Positions 32,707-40,921 of a stretch of DNA of 64,000 nucleotides are shown here, in pieces. This stretch comes from Streptomyces celluloflavus (GTDB taxonomy: Bacteria; Actinomycetota; Actinomycetes; Streptomycetales; Streptomycetaceae). Within the stretch, counting starts at the first letter, position 1. Every line of letters begins with the position of its first letter. The stretch lies in contig JOEL01000003.1 in the NCBI GenBank assembly GCA_000720995.1, positions 310,001 to 374,000 of the forward strand. The letters are read 5' to 3'. Under the pieces are notes generated by a model, which was not told the origin of the DNA, ran no database searches, and worked only from the letters and a program-made list of their open reading frames with translations. A program made the translations under genes and the position numbers.

Positions 32707-33351
32707 TCAGCGGGTGCCGGGCGGCTCTCGCCAGCAGGCCAGGACGTCATCGGTGCGGGTGACGGTGGCGACCAGGGCGAGCGTGTGGCGGACCAGCGCC
32801 GGGGTGTAGTCGGCGGGCACCCCGGCGATGGCGTCCGCGGGCACCACGGCCGTATAGCCGAGGTTGACCGCGTCGAACACGGCGTTGGGGATGGCCACAT
32901 TCGCCGACACCCCGGTGACGACGAGCGTCCGGCAGCCGAAGTTGCGCAGCAGCGCGTCCACTTCGGTGCCCGCGATCGGCGAGAGACCGTGGAGGCGGCG
33001 CACCACCAGGTCGTCCGCCGAGACCGGTATCGGGTCGGCGATCCGTACGGCGGGGGATCCGGTGGTCTGCCGGACCGGCAGGCGCTCGGCCGCCCTGAAG
33101 AGGCGGGCGTTGCGGCTGGCGCCGCGGCCGTCGGGGCGGCGCTCGGCGACCGCGTGCAGCACCTGGACCCCGGCGTGTTGGGCGGCCGCGACGAGCCGGG
33201 CGACGTTCGCCAGCGCGCCCGATCCGCGGGCCTCCTCGGCGAGTTCGGGCAGTGCGCTGTCCGGGCCGACCACACCGCGCTGGCACTCGACGGTGAGCAG
33301 CACCGTCGACGCCGGGTCCAGTTGCCCGGCCAGTCGGGCGTCCGAAGGCAT
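32707..33351 (-). CDS. Isochorismatase-fold protein lacking the catalytic Cys
   Basis: A 214-residue protein with the cysteine-hydrolase Rossmann-like fold. The nucleophile region aligns as VVTGVSANVAIPNAVFDA, where Ala153 replaces the Cys of the usual TGVxTxxCV; the first acidic residue is Glu22 (TVECQRG) rather than Asp, and the expected Lys position reads Arg (VVRRLHGLS). It is therefore unlikely to hydrolyse isochorismate, nicotinamide or N-carbamoyl substrates by the usual route. I recall similar streptomycete proteins with this change, so it may be a stable non-catalytic subfamily. GAGGGGG precedes the ATG. It is divergent from a PNPOx-fold gene. Confidence 0.87.
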   Translation of the reverse strand: MPSDARLAGQLDPASTVLLTVECQRGVVGPDSALPELAEEARGSGALANVARLVAAAQHAGVQVLHAVAERRPDGRGASRNARLFRAAERLPVRQTTGSPAVRIADPIPVSADDLVVRRLHGLSPIAGTEVDALLRNFGCRTLVVTGVSANVAIPNAVFDAVNLGYTAVVPADAIAGVPADYTPALVRHTLALVATVTRTDDVLACWREPPGTR

Positions 33352-33464
33352 CGCATCCCCCTCTGTGGCGCGTTCGCGACCCCGTTCCGGGCCGGTGCAC
33401 GGAGCTGCCGGAAGTGCGCGAGGCTATCGGCCATTGCGCCCGGCAGGAAGAGCCCGCATGCTTT

Positions 33465-33479
33465 CTGACACTTAGTCAG
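33465..33479. promoter_or_regulatory. Short inverted repeat in a divergent promoter gap
   Basis: CTGAC-ACTTA-GTCAG (33465-33479) lies between the isochorismatase-fold gene and the PNPOx-fold gene, in a small AT-rich island. Such 5-bp dyads are common TetR half-sites, but the evidence is thin. Confidence 0.3.
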
Positions 33480-33574
33480 GTCGGGTGGTGAGGGCGGCCG
33501 GTGGTCGAGTGGGAGCCCGCGGGAGTCGTTCCCGGGCCGGCCGGCGGTCCCCGTACAGCGGGAGGCGATGACGG

Positions 33575-34057
33575 ATGGCCGGTACACGGCCCGAGGCCGG
33601 CGCACAGCGGCGCGGGCGCCGGATCATGATGACGCGGGACGAGCGCGACGCGTTCCTGACGGCGCAGCGGACCTGCCGGATCGCGACGGTCGGCAGGGAC
33701 GGCGCGCCCCACATCGGGGCGCTCTGGTTCGCCTGGGACGGGACGGCGCTGTGGCTGTACTCGATCACCCGCAGCAAGCGGTGGGCCCAGGTACGCGCGG
33801 ACCCGCGGGTCGCGGTGGTCGTCGATGGCGGGCACGCGTACGGGGAACTGCGCGGGGTCGAACTGACCGGCCGCGCCGCCCTCGTCGGCGAGGCGCCGCG
33901 GACCGGCGAGCCATGCCCCGAACTGGCCGTTCCGGAGCGGCTGTTCGCGGCGAAGTACTTCGGCACGGCCGAGATGCCGCACGACGGCCGGCACGCGTGG
34001 CTGCGGCTGACCCCGGAGTCCGCGGTCTCCTGGGACTTCCGCAAGCTCCCGGGGTGA
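33575..34057 (+). CDS. PNPOx-fold flavin/F420-type protein
   Basis: A 160-residue split-barrel protein: MMTRDERDAFLTAQRTCRIATVGRDGAPHIGALWFAW in adjoining segments, then LWLYSITRSKRWAQVRADPRVAVVVD, the Ser/Arg-rich phosphate-binding edge of FMN- or F420-binding members. The C-terminus WLRLTPESAVSWDFRKL is typical of the streptomycete PPOX-class group. It is probably a small reductase or cofactor-binding protein; which cofactor it uses cannot be decided. GGGAGG lies 9 nt before ATG 33575; a shorter start at MMTRDE is possible. It is monocistronic. Confidence 0.87.
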   Translation: MAGTRPEAGAQRRGRRIMMTRDERDAFLTAQRTCRIATVGRDGAPHIGALWFAWDGTALWLYSITRSKRWAQVRADPRVAVVVDGGHAYGELRGVELTGRAALVGEAPRTGEPCPELAVPERLFAAKYFGTAEMPHDGRHAWLRLTPESAVSWDFRKLPG

Positions 34058-34429
34058 GGGGCGGGCCGGCCCGGGGTGAGCATGCCGCTGGGCCGGATGG
34101 AGCTCCGCCGACCGCCGAGGCTGGCGGCAGCCGGGCCGATACCGGAGGCGGGGCTTCCGGGCACAGGCAGCTGTCTGCGCCGGGTGGTAATGGTGCCCGG
34201 CTCCCTCGCACCCGGCGCCTCGACGCCGGATAACCGGGCGGCCGCCTGCGACCGGTCGCTCGCACTGATCGATGAGGCCGGCACCCCGGCCTCGTTGAAC
34301 CCGTACGGCGGTCCGGCAGGGTCAGCAGTTCGCCGCTGACGACCCGTTACGCCGGAGCGGATCCCCCGGGCCGCTTCGACCCGCCGGGACCGCGCGGGCA
34401 TCCCGGTCCACCCGTCCCCGGAGGGCGGG
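34058..34429. other. 372-bp gap without a supported gene
   Basis: The gap separates the convergent ends of the PNPOx-fold and TetR genes. Short frames are open but none has a ribosome site or a recognisable sequence, and I see no strong hairpin. Local base composition is normal. Confidence 0.5.
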
Positions 34430-35041
34430 TCAGCCGTCGGGATGGAGGGCGGCCCAGCCGTGTTCGAGCAGGGCGAAGGACTCCTCGGCGGCGCGCCGCG
34501 GATCGGTGTGCCGCCGGACGAGGACACGGGCTTCCAGCGCGAACCGGGCCAGGGCGGCGCAGGCGACGTCACCTTCGGGCGCACCGGCCTCCGTGGCGAT
34601 GGCCCGCGCCAGGGCCGCTTCGTGGCGCGTCCACATGCGGTGGGCGTGATCGCGCAGCGCCGGAGTGTCCTCCACCATGCGTGTGAAGGCGGCGAACCGA
34701 GGGTCCGCGGTGTGGACGGCGAGCCGGCTCTGCCCCAGCAGGATGTGCTCACGCAGTGCCTGCGGGATCGACCGGCCGGGGGTGCGTTCCCGCACGGCGG
34801 CGACGAGTGCTGCCTCGATGTCGTCGTCCTGGTCGAAGACCAGCGCTTCCTTGCTGGGGAAGTACTTGAACAGGGTGGTCACCGACACGTCGGCGGCGTC
34901 GGCGACGTCCTTGACGCCGACCTGGTCGTAGCCGCGGTCGAGGAAGAGCCGGAGTGCGGCATCGGCCAGGGACTGGCGGGTCTGTGCCTTCTTGCGCTCG
35001 CGGCGCCCGGTCGGTTCGGTCACCGGCACACCGTACCTCAT
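34430..35041 (-). CDS. TetR-family regulator divergent from a TetX-like flavoprotein
   Basis: A 203-residue regulator. The HTH is clear: RQSLADAALRLFLDRGYDQVGVKDVADAADVSVTTLFKYFPSKEALVF (residues about 20-65 in adjoining segments). The C-terminal half (TRMVEDTPALRDHAHRMW) is typical of TetR proteins with MftR-like ligand domains. The start is uncertain: ATG 35041 has no clear ribosome site, while GTG 35029 and GTG 35023 follow GAGG. It is divergent from the flavoprotein gene, and their shared 110-bp gap should contain its operator, although I could not define one. Confidence 0.86.
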   Translation of the reverse strand: MRYGVPVTEPTGRRERKKAQTRQSLADAALRLFLDRGYDQVGVKDVADAADVSVTTLFKYFPSKEALVFDQDDDIEAALVAAVRERTPGRSIPQALREHILLGQSRLAVHTADPRFAAFTRMVEDTPALRDHAHRMWTRHEAALARAIATEAGAPEGDVACAALARFALEARVLVRRHTDPRRAAEESFALLEHGWAALHPDG

Positions 35042-35152
35042 GGTGAACCCAGTACGAAAATGTAGTCGTTGAACTTTTTTGGTGACTGTGCTTTCTTGGT
35101 CGTGCGCCACGGACCTCCTGGCAACTCACCCGCCCTTCGAGGAGACAGCCCC

Positions 35153-36262
35153 ATGAACTCCACGCACGCCCCCCGCATCGCGGTCGTCGGCGCCGGCCTC
35201 GGCGGCCTTGCCTGCGCCCGCGTCCTCCAGCTTCACGGGCGCTCCGTCACCGTCTTCGAACGTGAGGCTTCCACCGGCGCCCGCTCCCAGGGCGGCAGCC
35301 TCGACATACACGCCGACACCGGTCAGACCGCCCTGCGCGCGGCGGGCCTGCTCGACCGGTTCCGCGCCCTGTCCCGCCCCGAAGGGCAGGAGTGGCGCGT
35401 GCTCGACCCCGCCACCGCCACCGCTCTGCCCTTCCCGGGGCCCGTCCACGACGAGGACAGCCCGGAGATCGACCGCGGCCAGTTGCGCGGCCTGCTCCTG
35501 GAATCCCTCGCCGAGGGCACCGTCCGGTGGGGCCGCACCGTCACCGGGGCCACCCCGCTCGGGGACGGCACCTGGCGCCTGCTCCTCGACGACGGCACCG
35601 CCGAGGACGCCGACCTGGTGGTCGGCGCCGACGGCGCCTGGTCGCGCATCCGGCCGGCCCTGTCGGACGCCACACCCGGCTACACCGGTGTCACCTTCAT
35701 CGAGGCCGGCTTCGACGACTGCGACACCCGCCATCCCGCCCTCGCCCGACTCGTCGGCAACGGCACCCTGCTGGCGAAGGGCGACGGCAATGCCCTGTTC
35801 GCCCAGCGCAACAGCAACGGCCACATCCGCGCCTACCTCGCCTTCCGCGCCCCGCAGGACTGGCATCTGGCCGCCGGCGTGGAACTCGACGACACGGCGG
35901 CCGTGCGCACCCACCTGCTGAAGACGTTCGACGGCTGGGACGAGAGCCTGCGCTACGTCCTACGGCACCACGACGGCGGTTTCGTCAACCGGCCCCTGTT
36001 CGTGCTGCCCGCCCCGCACACCTGGGAACACGTCCCCGGCATCACCCTGCTGGGCGACGCCGCGCACCTGATGCCCCCGGTCGGGCTGGGTGCCAACCTC
36101 GCCATGCTCGACGGCGCCGACCTCGCCCACGCCCTCATCACCGAATCCGGCATCGAAGAGGCCGTCCGCGCCTACGAGAACCTCATGCTGCCGCGCTCGG
36201 CCGAGGCCGCCCTGGGGTGTGCCGAAGCACTCGACAACCTCCTTCCCCCGACCGGCTCCTGA
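35153..36262 (+). CDS. TetX-like FAD-dependent monooxygenase
   Basis: A 369-residue class A flavoprotein. The N-terminal FAD motif is GAGLGGLACA, and the next conserved block GGSLDIHADTGQTALRAAGL corresponds to the GGxLDLHxxxGQ segment of the tetracycline-inactivating TetX group. The DG motif is in VVGADGAWSRIR, and GDAAHLMPPVGLGANLAM is the GD motif with the run typical of this group. It would use NADPH and O2; possible roles are inactivation of a polycyclic antibiotic or hydroxylation in a pathway. GAGGAG lies 9 nt before the ATG. The divergent TetR gene probably controls it, as in inducible resistance pairs. Confidence 0.9.
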   Translation: MNSTHAPRIAVVGAGLGGLACARVLQLHGRSVTVFEREASTGARSQGGSLDIHADTGQTALRAAGLLDRFRALSRPEGQEWRVLDPATATALPFPGPVHDEDSPEIDRGQLRGLLLESLAEGTVRWGRTVTGATPLGDGTWRLLLDDGTAEDADLVVGADGAWSRIRPALSDATPGYTGVTFIEAGFDDCDTRHPALARLVGNGTLLAKGDGNALFAQRNSNGHIRAYLAFRAPQDWHLAAGVELDDTAAVRTHLLKTFDGWDESLRYVLRHHDGGFVNRPLFVLPAPHTWEHVPGITLLGDAAHLMPPVGLGANLAMLDGADLAHALITESGIEEAVRAYENLMLPRSAEAALGCAEALDNLLPPTGS

Positions 36263-36335
36263 GCGGACGCCACCCCTTCCACCGGTCCGCGATCACGCCA
36301 TCGCACCGGCCATCAAGCCGACACGGCCCGGGGCT

Positions 36336-36372
36336 CGGTGCGGGACCGTCTCCGGAAACCGGTCCCGCACCG
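36336..36372 (+). terminator. Perfect 13-bp hairpin after the TetX-like gene
   Basis: CGGTGCGGGACCG (36336-36348) pairs without mismatch with CGGTCCCGCACCG (36360-36372) around an 11-nt loop, 74 bp after the flavoprotein stop. It has no U-tract. Confidence 0.7.
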
Positions 36373-36503
36373 GCCCGGCCACGACGGCGGACGCGCTCCA
36401 ACCACCAGGCGCAATCGGCCAACTGGAGCGGAACGTCTCAAGCGAGCACGATCAGTCCGCTGACCAGCGAGGAGAGAGCCGACGCGGTCTCTCCTCGGCC
36501 GTC

Positions 36504-36533
36504 GGTGCCGGTGCCGGTGCCGGTGCCGGTGCC
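36504..36533. repeat. Five tandem copies of GGTGCC
   Basis: A perfect hexanucleotide array (5 x 6 bp) in a non-coding gap, the only short tandem repeat of this kind noticed in the window outside coding linkers. Copy number may vary between strains by slippage. Confidence 0.85.
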
Positions 36534-36919
36534 GACAAGAGCGACCGTCCGGTCTCCACCGTCGCGGCCGGAACAGTGCTGCTGCCCTGGTCGGCCCGGG
36601 TAGCAGGCGTCGCCGGTCCCGACCGGTCGCAGCTGCCCGCCGACCGAAACGCTCCGCCCCGCCGACTCAGGTACTCCCACCAAGTGGGGCTCCGTCGAAT
36701 CAACAGCCGCCGTGCATCCGGCCGGTGGCCGATATCCTGCCCCGGTGACGACCGTCCCGACCCCTCGCAGATGGCACGGCGATGATGATGCGGCGGTGGC
36801 GCTGTCAGTGGCCTCTGCGACAGTGGTGTGGGTCAGCCCGTTCTCCACCGCCACGGGTGCGGGAGCGGGACGGCTCCGGTCTTGACGGGCCGGGTGCCGA
36901 CGAGGACGAAGGAGATCCG

Positions 36920-38380
36920 GTGAACGTACTCTTCCCCGCGCTGCGCGACGCTCCGTCCGCGCCCGCACTGCGCTTCGGCGACCGCGCGCTCAGCTATCGC
37001 CAACTGGCGGCGGTGGCGGGCCCGCTCGCCGACCGGATCGGCGGTGCGAGCCGCGTCGCACTCTGGGCGACCCCGACCCTGGAGACCGCGGTCGGCGCCG
37101 TCGCCGCGCTGCTCGCCGGAGTGCCCGCCGTACCGGTGAACCCGAAGATCGGCGAGAGCGAGCTGGCGCACATCGTGGCCGACAGCGCACCGTCGCTCGT
37201 CCTGGCCGCGCCGGACGCCGTGCTGCCGGACGCGCTCGCCGCCCTCCCCCGCGTCGCCGTCGTGGCGGACGCACCACCGGAGGGGGCGCAGCCGCCCCCG
37301 TTCCCGGCCGAACCGGGCGACGAGGCACCGGCCCTGATCGTCTACACCTCCGGCACGACCGGTCCGCCCAAGGGCGTCGTACTCCCCCGGCGCGCCATCG
37401 CCCGCACCCTCGACGCGCTGGCGGACGCCTGGCAGTGGACCTCCGGCGACGTCCTCGTGCACGGCCTGCCGCTCTTCCATGTGCACGGGCTCATCCTCGG
37501 CATCCTGGGCCCGCTGCGCCGCGGCGGCAGCGTCCACCACCTGGGGCGCTTCACCACGGAGGCGGTCGCCCGTGAACTGTCCGCGGACGGCACGATGCTC
37601 TTCGGGGTGCCGACGATGTACCACCGGCTGGCCACCGAGGCCGAGCGCGACCCGGCCCTCGCCAAGGCGCTCGCCCGCGCCCGGCTGCTGGTCTCCGGTT
37701 CGGCCGCGCTGCCGCTGACCGTTCAGGAACGGATCGCGGCGGCCTCCGGCCGGCGGGTGATCGAGCGCTATGGCATGACCGAGACGCTGATGAACACGAG
37801 CGTGCGGGCGGACGGCCCGGATGCCGCGGGGACGGTCGGCGTGCCGCTGCCCGGGGTCTCCGTCCGGCTGGTGGACGAGGCGGGCCGGGTCGTCGAGGCG
37901 AGCGACGGCGAGACGGTGGGCGAGATCCAGGTCCATGGCCCGAACCTCTTCACCGCATACCTCAACCGTCCCGACGCGACCGCGGCCGCCTTCGACGGGG
38001 AGTGGTTCCGGACCGGCGACATGGCCCTGCGCGACACCACCGGGAACTACCGCATCGTCGGCCGCAAGGCCACCGATCTGATCAAGAGCGGTGGCTACAA
38101 GATCGGCGCGGGCGAGATCGAGAACGCGCTGCTGGCCCACCCCGGGGTTGCCGAGGCGGCGGTCACCGGCGCACCGGACGAGGATCTGGGCGAGCGGATC
38201 GTCGCCTGGATCGTGGCCGAGACCGGCCCGGACGCCGGGCCGCCGCCCACCGCCGAGCAGCTCGCCGACCATGTCGCGAGCCAGCTCGCCCCGCACAAAC
38301 GGCCGCGTACCATCCACTTCCTGGACGCGCTGCCGCGCAACGACATGGGCAAGATCCTGAAACGGGCACTCCGTGCGTGA
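36920..38380 (+). CDS. matB: Malonyl-CoA synthetase (MatB-type acyl-CoA ligase)
   Basis: A 486-residue ANL-family enzyme that activates malonate, and often methylmalonate, to the CoA thioester with ATP. The P-loop YTSGTTGPPKG, LPLFHVHGLILGILGPLRRGG, MLFGVPTMYHRL, RYGMTETLMNTS, FRTGDMA and the C-terminal hinge and Lys region GRKATDLIKSGGYKIGAGEI and PRNDMGKILKRAL all match the Streptomyces MatB type. AAGGAG lies 5 nt before the GTG. The next gene, a carboxyltransferase, overlaps its end by 8 bp. The pair probably supplies malonyl-CoA-type extender units outside the main acetyl-CoA carboxylase. Confidence 0.94.
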   Translation: MNVLFPALRDAPSAPALRFGDRALSYRQLAAVAGPLADRIGGASRVALWATPTLETAVGAVAALLAGVPAVPVNPKIGESELAHIVADSAPSLVLAAPDAVLPDALAALPRVAVVADAPPEGAQPPPFPAEPGDEAPALIVYTSGTTGPPKGVVLPRRAIARTLDALADAWQWTSGDVLVHGLPLFHVHGLILGILGPLRRGGSVHHLGRFTTEAVARELSADGTMLFGVPTMYHRLATEAERDPALAKALARARLLVSGSAALPLTVQERIAAASGRRVIERYGMTETLMNTSVRADGPDAAGTVGVPLPGVSVRLVDEAGRVVEASDGETVGEIQVHGPNLFTAYLNRPDATAAAFDGEWFRTGDMALRDTTGNYRIVGRKATDLIKSGGYKIGAGEIENALLAHPGVAEAAVTGAPDEDLGERIVAWIVAETGPDAGPPPTAEQLADHVASQLAPHKRPRTIHFLDALPRNDMGKILKRALRA

Positions 38381-39923
38381 CGGCGGCGACGGCACCGGTA
38401 GCGCGGCGGGGGCCGCGGACGGCGACGCCGCAGCGGCGGATGCCGCCACCCCGCCCGGTGCCACGCCCCGTCCCGTGCCGGGCCGGACGGCCGCCGGGGG
38501 ACGGCCCCCGGCGGCGGCCCGGCTCACGGCTCGTCAGGCCATCGCGGCGGTGGCCGACTCCTACGACGAAACGGCCCTGTACGCCGGACCGGCCGCGCCC
38601 GGTGCCCCTCCTTCCCAAGGTGTCCCCGGCGAGGCCGAGGAGCCGGACGGCCCCCTCGGCTGGCTCGGCTACGACGCCTCCCGGGCGCGCGCCCGAGCCC
38701 GGACCGGGGAGGACGAGTCGGTGATCACCGCCCTCGCCTCGATAGGCGGCACCGAAGTCGTCCTGATCGCCTTCGAGTTCGGCTATCTCGGCGGCTCCCT
38801 CGGCGAACGCACCGGTGACCGTCTGGAGGCCGCGTACGCCCAGGCCCGCGCGCGGGGCCTGCCGGTCGTATCGCTGATCGCCACGGGCGGCAGCCGGATG
38901 CAGGAAGGGATGCGCGCGCTGAGCCAGCTCCAGCGGGTGGCGGGGCAGTCGGCGCTGAACCGCGCCGCGGGGCTGCCGCAGATCGCCGTGGTGCGCGATC
39001 CGACGACCGGGGGCGGCTGGGCGACGCTCGGTGCGGGGGCCGATGTGATCCTCGGGCTGCCCGGCGCCCAGATCGGCTTCGCGGGCTCCCGGGTACGCCC
39101 CGGGGACGCCGATCCCTACGCCTACTCCGCCGAGGGGCAGTTCGCGGCCGGGCAGCTCGACGCCGTCGTCCCGCCCGACCGTCTGCGGGCCACCCTGCGG
39201 CGCTGGCTGCGGCTGCTCGCCGGCCCCCGGGAGCCGGCGGCGGTCCCCGAGGCGGCCCCGCCGCCGTACGCGCTCGGCGTGCGCGATCTGCCGGAGAGCG
39301 GCTGGGATGCGGTGGTCCGCGCCCGCGCCGCCGGCCGGCCGCGCGCCGAGGCGTATCTGCGCGCGTACTTCGACGACCGGGAGGAGATCAGCGGCGACCG
39401 CTGCGGCGGCGTCGACACCGGTATGCGCTGCGGATTCGGCCGTCGCGACGGCCGGACGATCGCCTTCGCGGCCCAGTGCGGCACGGCCACCCGCCCGGCC
39501 GGGTTCCGCACCGCCGCCCGTCTGGTGCGCCTCGCGGACCGGCTCGGCATCCCGGTCCTCACCCTCGTGGACACCCCGGGCGCCGCCAATGACGCGGCGG
39601 CGGAGCGGGCCGGTGCCGGCGCGGCCATCGCCGACACCTTCGCCGCACTGGCCTCGGCCCGTGCCCCCGTCACCTCGCTGCTCATCGGCGAGGGCGGATC
39701 GGGCGGCGCCCTGGCCCTCGCCGCGCCCGGCCGGCTCTGGGCGACGCCGGACAGCTACTTCTCCGTGATCGCCCCGGAACTCGCCGCGGCCATCCTCAAG
39801 CGCGACCCTCGGCAGATCCGGCAGACGGCCGGCCAACTCCGCATCCGGCCACAGGACTTGCTGGAGCTGGGAGTCATCCGGGGCATCGTCCCACCGGCCC
39901 GGCCGACACCGTCCCGCCCCTGA
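38373..39923 (+). CDS. Fused beta/alpha acetyl-CoA carboxylase-type carboxyltransferase
   Basis: A 516-residue protein joining an AccD-like half (GGTEVVLIAFEFGYLGGSLGE, ATGGSRMQEGMRAL, PTTGGGWATLG) and an AccA-like half (TLVDTPGAANDAAAERAG, IGEGGSGGALAL, YFSVIAPELAAAILKR). The AccD zinc-ribbon Cys cluster is absent; instead the first 60 residues are Ala/Gly/Pro-rich. It should transfer a carboxyl group from carboxybiotin to an acyl-CoA, but no biotin carboxylase or biotin carrier is encoded nearby. The GTG start lies inside the end of matB, so the two are coupled; malonyl-CoA supply or salvage is the likely shared role. From memory, matB loci in streptomycetes often carry such a neighbour. 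Confidence 0.88.
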   Translation: MRDGGDGTGSAAGAADGDAAAADAATPPGATPRPVPGRTAAGGRPPAAARLTARQAIAAVADSYDETALYAGPAAPGAPPSQGVPGEAEEPDGPLGWLGYDASRARARARTGEDESVITALASIGGTEVVLIAFEFGYLGGSLGERTGDRLEAAYAQARARGLPVVSLIATGGSRMQEGMRALSQLQRVAGQSALNRAAGLPQIAVVRDPTTGGGWATLGAGADVILGLPGAQIGFAGSRVRPGDADPYAYSAEGQFAAGQLDAVVPPDRLRATLRRWLRLLAGPREPAAVPEAAPPPYALGVRDLPESGWDAVVRARAAGRPRAEAYLRAYFDDREEISGDRCGGVDTGMRCGFGRRDGRTIAFAAQCGTATRPAGFRTAARLVRLADRLGIPVLTLVDTPGAANDAAAERAGAGAAIADTFAALASARAPVTSLLIGEGGSGGALALAAPGRLWATPDSYFSVIAPELAAAILKRDPRQIRQTAGQLRIRPQDLLELGVIRGIVPPARPTPSRP

Positions 39924-39941
39924 CGGCCGGCCCGGCCGTCA
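39921..39941. terminator. Palindrome formed by the two convergent stop codons
   Basis: TGACGGCCGG and CCGGCCGTCA flank a single central C. The first three bases are the stop of the carboxyltransferase gene and the last three (on the minus strand) the stop of the LysR gene, so one symmetric element ends both transcripts. Confidence 0.62.
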
Positions 39942-40847
39942 GCAGTCCGCGACCCTCCGCCCCGCGGCCCGGAGGGCATCGGCGGCGGCACGGATCGACG
40001 GTCTGCGGTCGGCGTCCACGCGCCAGATGGCGTAGACATGGCGGCACATCCGGTGCCCCACGGGCACCACGCTCACCCCGTCCGGTACGGGCCCGCGGCC
40101 GAGGCGCGGGGCCACCGCGACGCCCAGCCCGGCCGCGATGAGGGCGAGTTGGGTGTGGTGCTCCTCCGCCATATGCGCGATACGCGGCTCGAAACCCCTG
40201 CTGCGCAGCGTGAAGGTCAGCCAGTCGTGGCAGAACTCGCCTTGCGGCCAGGAGATCCACTCGTCGTCGGCGAAGTCCTCCAGTTCCACGGACCGACGGC
40301 CGGCGAGCGGATGGTCCGACGGCATCGCCACATCCGCCGGATCGTCGAGCAGCGGGGTCTTGGCCAGCCCCTCGGCCAGCGGCAGGGGCCGGTTGTACCA
40401 GTCCAGGACGACGGCCAGATCGAGGTCACCGCGCACCACCCCCCGCACGGATGCGTCCGGGTCCAGTTCGGTGAGCCGGGTGCGGAGTTGGGGGTACGCG
40501 GCGCGGAGGGTGGCGAGCGCGGCCGGGAAGAGGCCGCGCGCCGCGGTGGGAAACGCGCCCAGCCGCAGTTCGCCCATCGCCTGGCCGCGGTGCGCTTCCA
40601 GTTCGGCCTGCGCCAGCTCGACCTGGGAGAGGATGCGTGTCGCGTGGTCGGCGAGCAGCCGTCCCGCGTCCGTCAGCCGTACGCCCCGTCCGTTCTTCGC
40701 CAGAAGCTGCTGCCCGGTCTCCCGCTCCAGTTTGGCGATCTGCTGCGAGACGGCCGAGGTCGTCACATGGAGTCCGTCGGCGGCCGCGCTCACCGAGCCA
40801 TGGCGGGCGATCGCGCCCAGCGTGCGCAGACGATCAAGGTTCAACAT
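39939..40847 (-). CDS. LysR-family transcriptional regulator
   Basis: A 302-residue LTTR with the N-terminal HTH (LDRLRTLGAIARHGSVSAAADGLHVTTSAVSQQIAKLERETG in adjoining parts, residues 4-46) and the linker helix, then a substrate-binding domain (GELRLGAFPTAARGLFP). It is divergent from an EamA transporter across 74 bp, the standard arrangement in which the LysR protein controls the transporter and itself. Conserved streptomycete LysR/EamA pairs often handle amino acids or metabolites. No good ribosome site precedes the ATG, so it may be translated from a short leader. Confidence 0.93.
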   Translation of the reverse strand: MLNLDRLRTLGAIARHGSVSAAADGLHVTTSAVSQQIAKLERETGQQLLAKNGRGVRLTDAGRLLADHATRILSQVELAQAELEAHRGQAMGELRLGAFPTAARGLFPAALATLRAAYPQLRTRLTELDPDASVRGVVRGDLDLAVVLDWYNRPLPLAEGLAKTPLLDDPADVAMPSDHPLAGRRSVELEDFADDEWISWPQGEFCHDWLTFTLRSRGFEPRIAHMAEEHHTQLALIAAGLGVAVAPRLGRGPVPDGVSVVPVGHRMCRHVYAIWRVDADRRPSIRAAADALRAAGRRVADC

Positions 40848-40921
40848 GTAAGCAATGCTAATCGGTACGTGCCAGATATTCTCGCTTGTGCTACGGAATG
40901 ACGCACCGCATCGTAGTGGTC

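Larger units (their letters stand above)
36263..36919. other. 657-bp gap with hairpin and hexanucleotide repeat
   Basis: It contains a terminator-like hairpin (36336-36372) and a GGTGCC hexamer array (36504-36533). Frames on both strands are open through the array, giving Val-Pro or Gly-Thr runs, but none has a ribosome site or conserved sequence. The matB ribosome site and start are at its end. Confidence 0.55.

Noticed and set aside
36504-36533. CRISPR-like array
   Set aside because: Six-base units without spacers form a microsatellite, not a CRISPR repeat; no cas genes are nearby.
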